Shown in pieces: positions 47,031 to 56,781 of a stretch of 64,000 nt of DNA (position 1 is the first letter of the stretch; each line of letters opens with the position of its first letter). The notes beneath the pieces are model-generated. The model was not told the DNA's origin. It did not search any database and saw only the letters and a program-made list of their open reading frames with translations. The position numbers and the translations under genes are program-made. The DNA is from Trichococcus collinsii (lineage in GTDB: Bacteria; Bacillota; Bacilli; Lactobacillales; Aerococcaceae). Location: positions 1 to 64,000 of the forward strand of contig NZ_FNQH01000003.1 in assembly GCF_900107505.1 (NCBI RefSeq), given 5' to 3'.

Positions 47031-47090
47031 TCGAGGAGGGTCGGGATAAAAAACAGTCGCTTGTTTTTATCCTGACCCATCCTTCTTTTG
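47031..47090 (+). terminator. Hairpin between secA and prfB
   Basis: GGGTCGGGATAAAAA (from 47038) pairs with TTTTTATCCTGACCC (to 47078) with one mismatch. A T-rich stretch follows after a few bases. It likely ends or attenuates the secA transcript ahead of prfB. Confidence 0.6.
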
Positions 47091-47111
47091 TCGAATCTAG
47101 GAGGAAATCAA

Positions 47112-48228
47112 ATGGAATTAAGTGAAATCAAAGCAATATTGGAAAGTTCAGAAACAAAAATCTCAAGCTTCAGGAGGTCTCTTTGACTTAGATGGACTGG
47201 AAACGGATATCGCGGAATTCGACGATCGCATGCTGGATCCTGAGTTCTGGAACAATGCCGAAGCGGCGCAGGAAATCATCAACCAATCGAACCAATTAAA
47301 AGTAGTCTACAATACGTTCAAGAGTTTGGAAGCGCAGTATGAAGACCTTGAAGTCTTGTATGAGATGGTGAAAGAGGATGAAGATCCGGAATACTTGGAA
47401 GAATTGAACGAAAAAACGAAAGAATTTACGGAAGCACTGGAAAAATATGAATTGACGATGCTGTTGAACGGACCGCACGACAAATCCAACGCCATTTTGG
47501 AAATCCATCCTGGTGCCGGCGGAACGGAATCCCAGGATTGGGGAAGCATGCTTTTCCGCATGTACACACGTTGGGCCGATAAAAAAGGTTTCGACGTGGA
47601 GACGCTGGACTATCAAAGCGGGGATGAAGCCGGAATCAAGAGCGTAACGATCCTTATCAAGGGTTTGAACGCCTATGGTTACCTTCGTTCGGAAAGGGGC
47701 GTGCACCGTTTGGTCCGCATTTCGCCATTCGACTCGGCCGGAAGAAGGCACACCTCTTTTTGTTCGATCGACGTGATGCCGGAGATTGCTGCGGACGATA
47801 CGGAGATAGAAGTGAATCCGGATGACATCCGTGTGGATACTTATCGCGCCAGCGGAGCAGGCGGACAACACATCAACAAGACGTCCTCGGCTATCCGGAT
47901 TACACACATTCCTACCGGCGTTGTTGTGGCGAGCCAGGCGCAACGTTCCCAATTTCAGAACAGGGATACCGCTATGGGGATGCTGAAGGCAAAACTGTAT
48001 CAACTGCAAGAGGAAGAGCGTGAAAAAGAACTGGCAGCCATCCGTGGAGAGCAAAAAGAAATCGGTTGGGGTTCACAGATCCGTTCTTACGTATTCCATC
48101 CCTATTCCATGGTAAAAGACCATAGAAGCAACTATGAAACGGGTAATGTACAGGCCGTCATGGACGGCGATCTGGACGCCTTTATCGATGCCTATCTGAA
48201 AATGACGATGGATCAGGAAGAACTGTAA
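47112..48228 (+). CDS. prfB: Peptide chain release factor 2, with programmed +1 frameshift
   Basis: The start ATG 47112 has AGGAGG upstream and is read for 24 codons to an in-frame TGA at 47184-47186. The site is AGG-AGG-TCT-CTT-TGA-C, with an internal Shine-Dalgarno (AGGAGG) just before CTT. This is the classic RF2 autoregulatory slip: the ribosome moves +1 from CTT and resumes at GAC (47185), giving 371 aa. The RF2 stop-codon motif SPF ([10 protein letters not shown]) and the catalytic GGQ ([15 protein letters not shown]) are present. It releases peptides at UGA and UAA. Confidence 0.97.
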
Positions 48229-48432
48229 GATCCGCAATGAAATGACAAATGACCAAACGCGTGAGCGGGAATAATGAGGATTCAGCTGGACTTCTGAGAA
48301 ACTATTGACACATACTTGTAAAGAAACTAAAACAGACATATTTACGCAACGTGCTATAATAGGGAAGCATTCTTGCGGCCACTGAAGCTTTCAGACCGGC
48401 AGCAAGGAAAAAAAGAAAAGACAGGTGATAAA

Positions 48433-49119
48433 ATGATTGAAATGCTGAATGTCTCGAAGAAATACAACAACGGCATTACGGCGGTCAATAATCTGAGCGT
48501 GAAAATCGAACAAGGGGAATTTGTGTATATTGTAGGCCCCAGTGGAGCCGGCAAATCAACCTTTGTCAAAATGATGTATCGCGAAGTAAAACCATCCTCA
48601 GGAACAGTTCAAGTAGGCAAATATAATTTAACGACCATGAAGGAAAAAGAAATCCCTTTGTTACGCCGTTTTGTGGGTGTAGTCTTCCAGGATTTCAAAC
48701 TATTACCGAAACTGACCGTTTATGAAAACATCGCCTACGCGATGGAAGTAGTCGAAAAAAGTCCAAAAGTCATCCAGAAGCGCGTATTGGAAGTGCTTGA
48801 TTTGGTTGGCTTAAAGCATAAAGTGCGGATGTTCCCGAATGAACTTTCCGGCGGGGAACAGCAACGGATTGCGATTGCGCGTGCGATTGCGAACATGCCA
48901 GGCGTCCTGATTGCGGATGAGCCGACAGGTAACTTGGATCCGGATACGTCCATGGAAATCATGCGTATTCTGGAAGAAATCAACAACCAAGGCACGACAA
49001 TTCTGATGGCAACCCATAACAGCCAAATCGTTAATGACATCAAACACCGTGTATTAGCAATAGAGAATGGCCGTATTGTCCGAGATCAACAAGAAGGAGA
49101 ATATGGATATGAAATTTAG
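48433..49119 (+). CDS. ftsE: Cell division ATP-binding protein FtsE
   Basis: 228 aa from ATG 48433 (AGGTGAT upstream), the exact usual size. ABC ATPase with Walker [11 protein letters not shown], signature [15 protein letters not shown] and Walker [13 protein letters not shown]. With FtsX it forms an ABC-like complex at the membrane that controls peptidoglycan hydrolases in division or elongation. Overlaps ftsX by 11 bp. Confidence 0.95.
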   Translation: MIEMLNVSKKYNNGITAVNNLSVKIEQGEFVYIVGPSGAGKSTFVKMMYREVKPSSGTVQVGKYNLTTMKEKEIPLLRRFVGVVFQDFKLLPKLTVYENIAYAMEVVEKSPKVIQKRVLEVLDLVGLKHKVRMFPNELSGGEQQRIAIARAIANMPGVLIADEPTGNLDPDTSMEIMRILEEINNQGTTILMATHNSQIVNDIKHRVLAIENGRIVRDQQEGEYGYEI

Positions 49120-49996
49120 AACATTTATGAGACACATAAGAGATGCGTTCAAAAGCCTGTTCCGAAATGGCTGGATGTCGATAGCCTCTATCAGTGCAGT
49201 GGCGCTGACTTTGCTTCTTGTGGGATCCTTTACCGGGATTCTATTGAACGTGAACAAATTGGCTTCTGACGTCGAAAATGATGTGAGTGTAAAAGTTTAC
49301 ATCGATTTGGCGGCTGATCCTGCCGCACAGGAAGTATTGAAGACGGAACTGGAGAACATCGCCAATGTGGAATCCATCTCTTTCTCAAGCAAGGATGAGG
49401 AATTGGATAAGATCATCGGAAGCTACGGCGATGAGTTCGACCTATTTGGTGGGGATGCCAATCCATTGTATGATGCCTATGTCCTTAACACGACGGCTCC
49501 GGAACAGACAAAAGCGGTAGCTGAAGCGGCATCCGCCATGCAGTATGTCACTCAGGTCGAATATGGCGGTGCCACAGCGGATAAGTTGTTCGAGACGATT
49601 GCGACGGTCCGTACAATCGGACTTGTCATCATCATCGGCTTGCTGTTGGTAGCTGTATTCCTGATTTCCAACACGATCCGAATCACCATCTTCTCACGGA
49701 GCACGGAAATCGAAATCATGCGTTTAGTGGGGGCAAAAAATAGCTTCATCAGATGGCCGTTCCTGATTGAAGGAGCCATTATTGGTTTGGTTGGTGCAAT
49801 GCTCCCTACAACCTTCCTCATTTTCCTTTACCGATTCATTTTTGATGTGAGCGGGGATTACTTGGCTGGTACAAACTTCAGCCTCTTGACTCCGAATCCA
49901 TTCCTTCTCTACATCAGTCTTCTGATGGTGGGCATCGGCATCATTATTGGGGCATTCGGTTCCGTATTCTCGATGCGCAGATTCCTGAAAGTTTAA
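49109..49996 (+). CDS. ftsX: Cell division protein FtsX
   Basis: 295 aa from ATG 49109 (AAGGAG 9 nt upstream; ATG 49103 is also possible). One N-terminal membrane segment (about 25-47), a large extracellular loop (about 50-170) and three C-terminal segments give the FtsX topology. The conserved FSRSTEIEIMRLVGAKNSFIRWPFLIEG motif precedes the third segment. Partner of FtsE; transmits ATPase state to wall hydrolases outside. Confidence 0.93.
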   Translation: MKFRTFMRHIRDAFKSLFRNGWMSIASISAVALTLLLVGSFTGILLNVNKLASDVENDVSVKVYIDLAADPAAQEVLKTELENIANVESISFSSKDEELDKIIGSYGDEFDLFGGDANPLYDAYVLNTTAPEQTKAVAEAASAMQYVTQVEYGGATADKLFETIATVRTIGLVIIIGLLLVAVFLISNTIRITIFSRSTEIEIMRLVGAKNSFIRWPFLIEGAIIGLVGAMLPTTFLIFLYRFIFDVSGDYLAGTNFSLLTPNPFLLYISLLMVGIGIIIGAFGSVFSMRRFLKV

Positions 49997-50014
49997 CAAA
50001 ATTGAGCGTATTCA

Positions 50015-50057
50015 AAAAAGGTTCCCGCCATGCAAGTCCATGGCGGGAACCTTTTTC
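50015..50057 (+). terminator. Terminator after ftsEX
   Basis: AAAAAGGTTCCCGCCATG pairs fully with its complement, ending in TTTTTC. Confidence 0.93.
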
Positions 50058-50214
50058 TGTTGCATGAATCACGGTTCCTTCCCTGAAACCCGACAAGCTT
50101 CAATTATTATTTTCGCGCGCGAACATTTCGCTTAAACCATACGGAATCTCCTGTACGGCGCACTTTTGGGAGTCTTCTGGTTTGAGAAACAAAAAGCAGC
50201 CGGTGAAATCTGAA

Positions 50215-50243
50215 TTGCCGTTTTCCAACATTTTTAGTATGCT
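50215..50243 (+). promoter_or_regulatory. Candidate promoter of phoPR
   Basis: TTGCCG (50215-50220), 17 bp, TATGCT (50238-50243). The rest of the 50058-50353 gap shows no gene and no Pho boxes that I can see. Confidence 0.4.
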
Positions 50244-50306
50244 GAAAAGGAAGCGAGCCGAACAGGAAGCTTAGATGCTCAGAATACGGACATTCGTAAA
50301 ATACAT

Positions 50307-50326
50307 GGGATGGCATTCGCCATCCC
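50307..50326 (+). other. Hairpin in the phoP leader
   Basis: GGGATGGC-ATTC-GCCATCCC, a perfect 8-bp stem with a tetraloop ending 15 bp before GGAGGAGG. No T-run follows, so it is not an ordinary terminator; it may affect translation or mRNA stability. Confidence 0.55.
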
Positions 50327-50353
50327 GGACCCCAATCGGTCGGAGGAGGAAAC

Positions 50354-51085
50354 ATGAAAAAGGTTTTGCTAGTGGATGATGAACCATCCATCGTTACATT
50401 GTTGGCTTTCAACTTGGAAAAAGACGGCTACGAGGTGACAACTGCCACTGACGGAGCGGAAGGCTACCGTTTAGCCATCTCGAATCCTTTTGACTTCATC
50501 ATTTTGGACCTGATGCTGCCGTCAATGGACGGAATGGATATCTGTAAACGTCTGAGACAGGAAAAATTTGATACACCGATCATGATTTTGACAGCGAAGG
50601 ATGATGAATTGGAGAAGATCATCGGACTTGAGTTGGGTGCGGATGACTATATGACGAAACCGTTCAGTCCCAGAGAAGTATTGGCAAGGATGAAAGCTAT
50701 CTTAAGAAGGACAAACAAAGCTATTCCGGCTGAAACGGTAACGACTCCCCAACAGGAGCTGAAGGAAGAGGAGACAGAAAAAATTGAGGTGGGCGAAATC
50801 ACTATTTTCCCGCAACTTTATGAGGTTCATGTAGCGGGAGAATTGATTGAAATAACGCCAAAAGAATTTGAATTGTTGCTTTACATGGCGAAGCGTGCTA
50901 ATCGCATCCTAAGCCGGGAACAGTTATTGAACGCCATCTGGAATTTTGATTACGCGGGAGAAACGCGCATCGTTGATGTGCATATCAGCCATCTCCGCGA
51001 AAAAATCGAAAAAGATACTAAAAATCCGCAATACATCCGTACGGTCCGAGGATTCGGGTATAAATTCGAGGTAGCTAAGCCATGA
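50354..51085 (+). CDS. phoP: Phosphate-regulon response regulator PhoP
   Basis: 243 aa OmpR/PhoB-type. Receiver domain with phosphorylated Asp52 (FIILDLMLPSMDG) and Lys102. A linker of about 25 Glu/Thr-rich residues precedes the winged-helix DNA-binding domain ending in YIRTVRGFGYKFE. AGGAGG precedes the ATG. Overlaps phoR by 4 bp. Its assignment as PhoP rests on family pattern and on the two pst operons directly downstream with TTTACA repeats. Confidence 0.92.
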   Translation: MKKVLLVDDEPSIVTLLAFNLEKDGYEVTTATDGAEGYRLAISNPFDFIILDLMLPSMDGMDICKRLRQEKFDTPIMILTAKDDELEKIIGLELGADDYMTKPFSPREVLARMKAILRRTNKAIPAETVTTPQQELKEEETEKIEVGEITIFPQLYEVHVAGELIEITPKEFELLLYMAKRANRILSREQLLNAIWNFDYAGETRIVDVHISHLREKIEKDTKNPQYIRTVRGFGYKFEVAKP

Positions 51086-52842
51086 AGCAACTGCAATTGC
51101 GGATGCTTGCCACTTTTGTGTTGATCTTTGCGCTGTTCAGTGTGGCTTTCGGTATATTTCTGGAGGTAGTGTTAGGGAATTATACGCGAAATTTGCACAG
51201 CGAGCTGCTTGTTGAGCAGACTCAAATAGTGGGTACGCTACTCCAAAACAGTACAGATGGCAGTGATTGGGTTTTTGTTGAAGATGAACTGGATAAAATT
51301 GTTGCTTTCACAGAAGACAGGATTACTTTGGTCGATACCGATGGGGTTGTTCTTTATGATTCGCAAGTCACTACGGTTAATCTTGAGAATCATCTGCGCC
51401 GGAAAGAAATTCAGGAGGTACTTTCCGGTGATCCTTATGGAACCGATCAAAGAAAGAGCGAAAGCACCAATCAGGAGCTGTATTATGTAGCTGTGCCTAT
51501 CTATGATGAGGCAGGCGCCATCGTTGCTGTTATCCGGTTATCCAGACCGTTGAGCGCCTTGACGGTCAGTCAGCGCATCGAACAGTCCCTTTACGTTTTT
51601 ATTCTATTGGCTCTAGTTGTAGCATTCATACTGACTTATGCTTTGACGAAGCGTATCGGCAGACCTATCGATGCCGTTATGGATGTCGCCAAAAAACTTT
51701 CCGACCACCAATACGATGCGCGCTATAAAGGGAAAGGCTTCGGTGATTTTCAGAAATTGGGCGAAACTATCAATGAACTTGCCGAGAGTCTGGATAACCA
51801 AATGAATGAGATCAAGCAAAATGATGAACGGCTTACAGGGTTGATCAATCATTTGGTCATCGGCGTGATGCTTTTGGATGATCAGAAGGAAATCACAATG
51901 GTCAATGCCGCTATGCAAGAAATGTTGAGCGAAAGTGAAGAATCATTGGTCGGCAAATCATATGTTGAGGCAGTAAGCAGTTATGGTCTCAGCCACATGA
52001 TTGAACGAGCTTATACTTACAGAGAGCCGCAGAATGACGAAATTTATTTTTACTACCCAAAAGATAGGGTCGTAGATGCCAATATCGTGCCGATTACAAG
52101 CAAGAAGCCGGGAGAAATGAACCTGATCGTCCTACTCTATGACATAAGCGAAATTCGACGGTTGGAGAAAGTCCGTACCGACTTTGTTGCCAATGCCTCA
52201 CATGAGCTCCGGACACCCGTCACAGCTTTAAAAGGATTCGCTGAAACGTTGTTGGACGGTGCAATGGAAGATCCCGTCATCCTGAAACAATTTTTGGAAA
52301 TTATTTTGGCTGAAAGTACACGTTTGAATCTGTTGGTGAATGACATATTGGAATTATCAAAGTTGGAACAGCGCCAAGTTCCGCTCACGCTACAGGAAGT
52401 GAACGTATCGGAAGCGGTGTTGGCGACATTCCAATTGGTCAATCAGAAAGTGAAAGAGAAGAACATGACGCTGGAATTAGTTGAAAAAGATTTCGTTACG
52501 CTGCATGCGGATCCGAACCGCTTGAAGCAAATACTGGCGAATCTGATCAACAATGCAGTAGTGTATACGCAAGCTGGAGGGCATATCACGGTCACTGTCG
52601 AAAAGACGGCGGAGAAAGTCCGTCTGCATGTCGCCGATAATGGCATCGGGATACCGGAAGCCGATTTGGGAAGAGTCTTTGAACGATTCTATCGCGTCGA
52701 CAAAGCGCGTAGCCGCAACTCCGGAGGTACCGGATTAGGCTTATCAATCGTGAAGTATCTTGTTGAAAATATGAACGGAACGGTGACTGTTGCAAGTAAA
52801 CAGGGGAAAGGAACGACATTTACGGTTACTTTGCCTATATAA
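51082..52842 (+). CDS. phoR: Phosphate-regulon sensor histidine kinase PhoR
   Basis: 586 aa. Membrane segments at about 8-30 and 171-188 enclose an extracellular sensor of about 140 residues. Then HAMP (about 190-242), PAS (about 250-360), the HisKA box with phospho-acceptor His374 (NASHELRTP) and the ATPase domain with NLINNAV, DNGIGIP, FERFYRVD and GGTGLGLSIVK. The layout equals that of B. subtilis PhoR. A terminator follows, then Pho boxes. Confidence 0.92.
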   Translation: MKQLQLRMLATFVLIFALFSVAFGIFLEVVLGNYTRNLHSELLVEQTQIVGTLLQNSTDGSDWVFVEDELDKIVAFTEDRITLVDTDGVVLYDSQVTTVNLENHLRRKEIQEVLSGDPYGTDQRKSESTNQELYYVAVPIYDEAGAIVAVIRLSRPLSALTVSQRIEQSLYVFILLALVVAFILTYALTKRIGRPIDAVMDVAKKLSDHQYDARYKGKGFGDFQKLGETINELAESLDNQMNEIKQNDERLTGLINHLVIGVMLLDDQKEITMVNAAMQEMLSESEESLVGKSYVEAVSSYGLSHMIERAYTYREPQNDEIYFYYPKDRVVDANIVPITSKKPGEMNLIVLLYDISEIRRLEKVRTDFVANASHELRTPVTALKGFAETLLDGAMEDPVILKQFLEIILAESTRLNLLVNDILELSKLEQRQVPLTLQEVNVSEAVLATFQLVNQKVKEKNMTLELVEKDFVTLHADPNRLKQILANLINNAVVYTQAGGHITVTVEKTAEKVRLHVADNGIGIPEADLGRVFERFYRVDKARSRNSGGTGLGLSIVKYLVENMNGTVTVASKQGKGTTFTVTLPI

Positions 52843-52858
52843 GAATAGATTCAAATAC

Positions 52859-52900
52859 AAAAGCTTTACAGGCGGAAAATGCGTCTGTAGAGCTTTTTTG
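52859..52900 (+). terminator. Terminator after phoPR
   Basis: AAGCTTTACAG (52861-52871) pairs with CTGTAGAGCTT (52885-52895) with one wobble, then TTTTTG. Confidence 0.8.
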
Positions 52901-52919
52901 CTTGGACTAAGAAGACTCG

Positions 52920-52967
52920 TTTACAAAACATTTACAAAAAAGAGGGCATCTCAACAAAAACTTTACA
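52920..52967 (+). promoter_or_regulatory. PhoP-box cluster of pst operon 1
   Basis: TTTACA at 52920 and 52931, TCAACA at 52951 and TTTACA at 52962: two pairs with 11-bp period, as in B. subtilis Pho boxes (TT-ACA repeats spaced 4-5 bp). The last copy doubles as a -35 to TAACAA (52985-52990, 17-bp spacer). TAATAT at 52999-53004 is an alternative -10. Confidence 0.78.
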
Positions 52968-53061
52968 TGAAACCGCAAGGAAATTAACAATGGACCGTTA
53001 ATATTAGGGATGTGAACAGGCAATGACGTTCAAATAACCTCAATATAAAGGATGGTAAAAA

Positions 53062-54027
53062 ATGAACTTTGGCAAATTATCTAAATTCGCAATGGCTTTA
53101 ACTATCGGCGCAACATTGGCAGCTTGTGGCAATGGTGATGGAGGAGACGCAGCAACAGAAAGTGGTGCGGCAACTGAAAGCACAACTGCAAGTAACGATA
53201 TCTTAGTGGATGGATCTTCCACAGTATTCCCAATCATGGAAGCAGTAGCTGAAGAATTTTCGGTAGCAAATCCAGATCTCAGAGCGACTATCGGTGTATC
53301 CGGCACAGGTGGCGGATTTGAGAAATTCATCGCAGGCGAAACAGATATCAGTAATGCCTCCCGTCCAATCAAAGATGAAGAAATCGCCTTATTAGAAGAA
53401 GCCGGCATTGAATATACAGAGTTCCAAATTGCCTTGGACGGCTTGACAGTAGTTGTGAATAGCGATAACGACTGGGTGGATCAATTGACAATCGAAGAAT
53501 TAGCAATGATCTGGACTGAAGGAACTGGCGTAGAAACTTGGGCGGATGTCCGTGAAGGCTGGCCGGAAGAAAAAATCGAGTTGTTCAGCCCAGGTACTGA
53601 CTCAGGAACGTACGATTACTTTGATGAAGTGATCTTGGATGGCGAACAAATCAACAAAGCAGCTTCATTATCTGAAGATGACAATGTCTTAGTACAAGGT
53701 GTTTCCGGATCCGCAAATGCTATCGGGTACTTCGGATATGCATACTTCTTGGAAAACAGTGACATCGTTAAAGCCGTTCCGATTGTAAACGGTGAGGGCG
53801 TTGCAGTCACACCTAACGACACAACAGTTCAAGATGGATCTTATGAGCCGCTTTCTCGCCCATTGTTCATCTATGTGAAGAACGAGTCATTAAAAAATGA
53901 GAATGTCTATGAGTTCACGAAATACACATTGGAAATGGCAGCCGAAATGGCAGCTGAGGTTGGCTATGTAGCACTACCGGCTGAATCTTATGAAGCAGCT
54001 TTGACTACATTGGAAGGCTTGAAATAA
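53062..54027 (+). CDS. pstS: Phosphate-binding lipoprotein PstS (operon 1)
   Basis: 321 aa. Signal peptide with lipobox LAAC (Cys at residue 22). A short Gly/Ala/Ser/Thr linker leads to the ligand-binding fold with phosphate-loop motifs DGSSTVFPIME and GVSGTGGGFEKFIAGETDISNASRP, and SPGTDSGTYDYF. It captures phosphate outside the membrane and hands it to PstCA. AAAGGA lies 9 nt before the ATG. Confidence 0.94.
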   Translation: MNFGKLSKFAMALTIGATLAACGNGDGGDAATESGAATESTTASNDILVDGSSTVFPIMEAVAEEFSVANPDLRATIGVSGTGGGFEKFIAGETDISNASRPIKDEEIALLEEAGIEYTEFQIALDGLTVVVNSDNDWVDQLTIEELAMIWTEGTGVETWADVREGWPEEKIELFSPGTDSGTYDYFDEVILDGEQINKAASLSEDDNVLVQGVSGSANAIGYFGYAYFLENSDIVKAVPIVNGEGVAVTPNDTTVQDGSYEPLSRPLFIYVKNESLKNENVYEFTKYTLEMAAEMAAEVGYVALPAESYEAALTTLEGLK

Positions 54028-54051
54028 ACAAAACCAAATAAATAACTAAGG

Positions 54052-54088
54052 GATGTGAGGGAAGCGAGCGTTTTGCTTCCCTTACATC
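54052..54088 (+). other. Intra-operon hairpin between pstS and pstC (operon 1)
   Basis: GATGTGAGGGAAGC pairs with GCTTCCCTTACATC with one wobble and a 9-nt loop. Only weak T-richness follows. It may lower read-through into pstC or protect the pstS message. Confidence 0.65.
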
Positions 54089-54113
54089 TCATCTTTATTA
54101 GAGGAGAATCAAT

Positions 54114-55043
54114 ATGTCCAAATCTGTCAAAGACTTGATGAACGAAAAAAGTTCACGACAAAAATCTTTGCAATTTACAGAAAAAGCAATGCCTCTTTTT
54201 TTTCTGGTCTGTGCGATCATTTCGATCTTGACGACATTCGGGATTGTGTTTACGTTGGCAAAAGAAACGTTCACATTTTTCAGTGACGTTCCGATCCTGG
54301 AATTCCTTACCGGAAAAGAGTGGTATCCTTTCTTCAAAAATGATCCCAGTTTTGGGATTTTACCGTTATTAAGTGGAACATTCTTGATAGCCGGAATTGC
54401 GATGCTCGTCGCGGTACCGCTCGGCCTCGCCTCAGCCATCTATTTGAGCGAATATGCAACCGAACGGACCAGAAAAATCGTCAAGCCGGTTCTGGAGGTT
54501 TTGGCCGGGGTTCCTACCGTAGTTTACGGGCTGTTCGCCTTGACGTTCGTTACCCCATTGCTGCAGACAGTTATCCCGAACTTGCCGATATTCAATGCGC
54601 TGAGCCCCGGGATTGTTGTGGGGATCATGATCATCCCGCAAATCACGTCCTTATCGGAAGAAGCGATGGGCGCTGTGCCGAACGCCATGCGCGAGGGAGC
54701 ATTGGCTTTGGGGGCTACCCGTTTGGAAGTGGCGCTTAAAGTTATTTTGCCAGGGTCCTTGTCGGGGATCATCTCATCCATTGTGTTGGGAATCTCACGT
54801 GCGGTGGGCGAAACGATGATCGTTTCCACAGCTGCTGGATCCACGCCTAAATTTACGCTTGATGTAACAGAATCCATCCAGACGATGACTTCCTACATCG
54901 TTCAGGTCAGTATGGGGGATGCCACATATGGTTCAACTATCTATTACAGTATCTATGCGGTAGGGATGACCTTGTTCCTCTTTACCTTGTTGATGAACCT
55001 GTTGGCGAATTATGTGTCTCGTCGTTTTAGGGAGGAATATTGA
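54114..55043 (+). CDS. pstC: Phosphate ABC transporter permease PstC (operon 1)
   Basis: 309 aa, six membrane segments. The ABC permease motif EAMGAVPNAMREGALALGATRLEVALKVILPGSLSGI (EAA loop) is clear, as is YGLFAL after the PTVV stretch. With PstA it forms the transmembrane channel for phosphate. GAGGAG precedes the ATG. Its stop TGA shares a base with the pstA start. Confidence 0.93.
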   Translation: MSKSVKDLMNEKSSRQKSLQFTEKAMPLFFLVCAIISILTTFGIVFTLAKETFTFFSDVPILEFLTGKEWYPFFKNDPSFGILPLLSGTFLIAGIAMLVAVPLGLASAIYLSEYATERTRKIVKPVLEVLAGVPTVVYGLFALTFVTPLLQTVIPNLPIFNALSPGIVVGIMIIPQITSLSEEAMGAVPNAMREGALALGATRLEVALKVILPGSLSGIISSIVLGISRAVGETMIVSTAAGSTPKFTLDVTESIQTMTSYIVQVSMGDATYGSTIYYSIYAVGMTLFLFTLLMNLLANYVSRRFREEY

Positions 55044-55915
55044 TGAAATTAGTACAGAAGAATAATAAAAGAATCAATAACCGGTTGATGCTGAATAACG
55101 TGTTTAAAGGATTCTTTTTTCTGGCTACCTTTTTTGGTATCGTCGTCTTGGCCATCCTGGTCATACGGATCGTTTCGCAAGGAGCCAGCTACCTTGATTG
55201 GGATTTCTTGAGCAATTATGCATCGAGAAAACCGGAAGATGCCGGCATCAAAGCCGCCATCTATGGTACCATTTGGATCATGTCCATTGTCGCTCCAGTA
55301 TCACTCATTCTGGGTGTCGGAACGGCGATCTATCTTGAGGAATATGCTCCCGATAATAAATTTACGCACTTCATCGAGCTGAACATTTCGAATCTTTCCG
55401 GCGTGCCGTCCATTGTTTTCGGGCTCTTGGGGCTGACGGTATTCGTCCGCTTGGTGGAAATGGGCCGAAGTGTTCTGGCGGGCGGTTTGACCATGAGCTT
55501 GATGATTTTGCCTGTAATCGTTGTTTCCAGCCAAGAAGCGATTCGCGCCATTCCAAAGGAACAATATGAGGCCTCTTATGCGATGGGTGCCACGAAATGG
55601 CAAACAATCCGGACAGTCGTGCTCCCGGCAGCAGTGCCCGGCATTCTTACCGGATCGATATTGGCTCTCTCGAGGGCGGTTGGGGAGACTGCACCGCTAT
55701 TGATGATCGGAGCGATGACCTTTATCGCTTATGTTCCAGAAAGCATCTGGTCCGGTTTCACGGCTATGCCGATTCAAATCTTCAACTGGGCAGGACGACC
55801 CCAAGAAGAATTTCAGGCAGTGGCTGCAGCAGGAAGTATTGTGTTGATGCTTATGTTGGTCATCATGAACTCACTGGCGATCTATATCCGCAATAAATTC
55901 TCGAAGCGTTATTAA
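55043..55915 (+). CDS. pstA: Phosphate ABC transporter permease PstA (operon 1)
   Basis: 290 aa from ATG 55043 (GGAGG 7 nt upstream; the TTG three bases earlier is unlikely). Six membrane segments, the EAA loop EAIRAIPKEQYEASYAMGATKWQTIRTVVLPAAVPGIL, and GVPSIVFGLLGLTVFV match PstA. Partner of PstC; coupled to it by a one-base overlap. pstB follows after 17 bp. Confidence 0.93.
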   Translation: MKLVQKNNKRINNRLMLNNVFKGFFFLATFFGIVVLAILVIRIVSQGASYLDWDFLSNYASRKPEDAGIKAAIYGTIWIMSIVAPVSLILGVGTAIYLEEYAPDNKFTHFIELNISNLSGVPSIVFGLLGLTVFVRLVEMGRSVLAGGLTMSLMILPVIVVSSQEAIRAIPKEQYEASYAMGATKWQTIRTVVLPAAVPGILTGSILALSRAVGETAPLLMIGAMTFIAYVPESIWSGFTAMPIQIFNWAGRPQEEFQAVAAAGSIVLMLMLVIMNSLAIYIRNKFSKRY

Positions 55916-55932
55916 AATAGGAGGGTACTCAT

Positions 55933-56715
55933 TTGAATCCAGATGTTAGCTTAAAAGATAAAAAAATGATCTACAGCGTGAAAGATTTCAACTTATGGTA
56001 CGGAGATACACACGCCCTTAAAAACATCCAACTCGATATTCCAACAAAAGAAGTCACGGCGATCATCGGACCATCAGGATGCGGCAAGTCCACTTTCATC
56101 AAAACCTTGAACCGGATGGTCGAGTTGGTTCCGACTGTAAAAATGACGGGATCAATCAATTATAATGAACAAAACATTTTTGATCCAAGATATAAAGTGG
56201 AACAGTTGCGTACAGATGTGGGGATGGTCTTCCAAAAACCGAACCCTTTCCCAAAATCTATTTATGAAAATATCGCATACGGACCGAAAATTCATGGTAT
56301 CCGGGACAAAAATGTTCTGGATGAGATTGTCGAAAAAAGCTTGAAGGGTGCAGCTCTTTGGGATGAGGTGAAAGATCGTCTGAAGCAGAATGCCTTTGGG
56401 TTATCAGGTGGACAACAACAACGTTTGTGCATCGCCAGGAGTCTTGCAGTAGAGCCAGAAGTACTTTTGATGGATGAGCCGACTTCCGCATTGGACCCTA
56501 TTTCAACGTCCAAAGTCGAAGAACTTATCCAGACTTTGAAAAAAGATTACAGCATCATCATCGTTACCCACAATATGCAACAGGCAGCCCGGATTTCGGA
56601 CCAAACGGCCTTCTTTTTAAATGGAGAAGTGGTAGAATATGATAAGACGGAAATCATTTACTCCAATCCGAATGACAAACGCACAGATGATTATATCTCT
56701 GGCAAATTCGGGTAA
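55933..56715 (+). CDS. pstB: Phosphate ABC transporter ATPase PstB (operon 1)
   Basis: 260 aa, TTG start with AGGAGGG upstream. Walker [18 protein letters not shown], the Q-loop [19 protein letters not shown], signature [16 protein letters not shown] and Walker [17 protein letters not shown]...[18 protein letters not shown] is typical of PstB. Powers the PstCA channel. Unlike operon 2 there is only one ATPase gene here. Confidence 0.95.
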   Translation: MNPDVSLKDKKMIYSVKDFNLWYGDTHALKNIQLDIPTKEVTAIIGPSGCGKSTFIKTLNRMVELVPTVKMTGSINYNEQNIFDPRYKVEQLRTDVGMVFQKPNPFPKSIYENIAYGPKIHGIRDKNVLDEIVEKSLKGAALWDEVKDRLKQNAFGLSGGQQQRLCIARSLAVEPEVLLMDEPTSALDPISTSKVEELIQTLKKDYSIIIVTHNMQQAARISDQTAFFLNGEVVEYDKTEIIYSNPNDKRTDDYISGKFG

Positions 56716-56781
56716 GACTGGGCTATAATGGGATAAGAGATGCACTGTGATGCATAATGACATGTAACAGGGGGCGAAAAG

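Noticed and set aside
47112-47186. prfB as a pseudogene with a premature stop
   Set aside because: The stop is the programmed RF2 frameshift with its Shine-Dalgarno and CTT-TGA-C site intact.
50107-50412. 101-aa minus-strand ORF in the phoP upstream gap
   Set aside because: Overlaps the phoP start and hairpin; composition and lack of a ribosome site argue against it.
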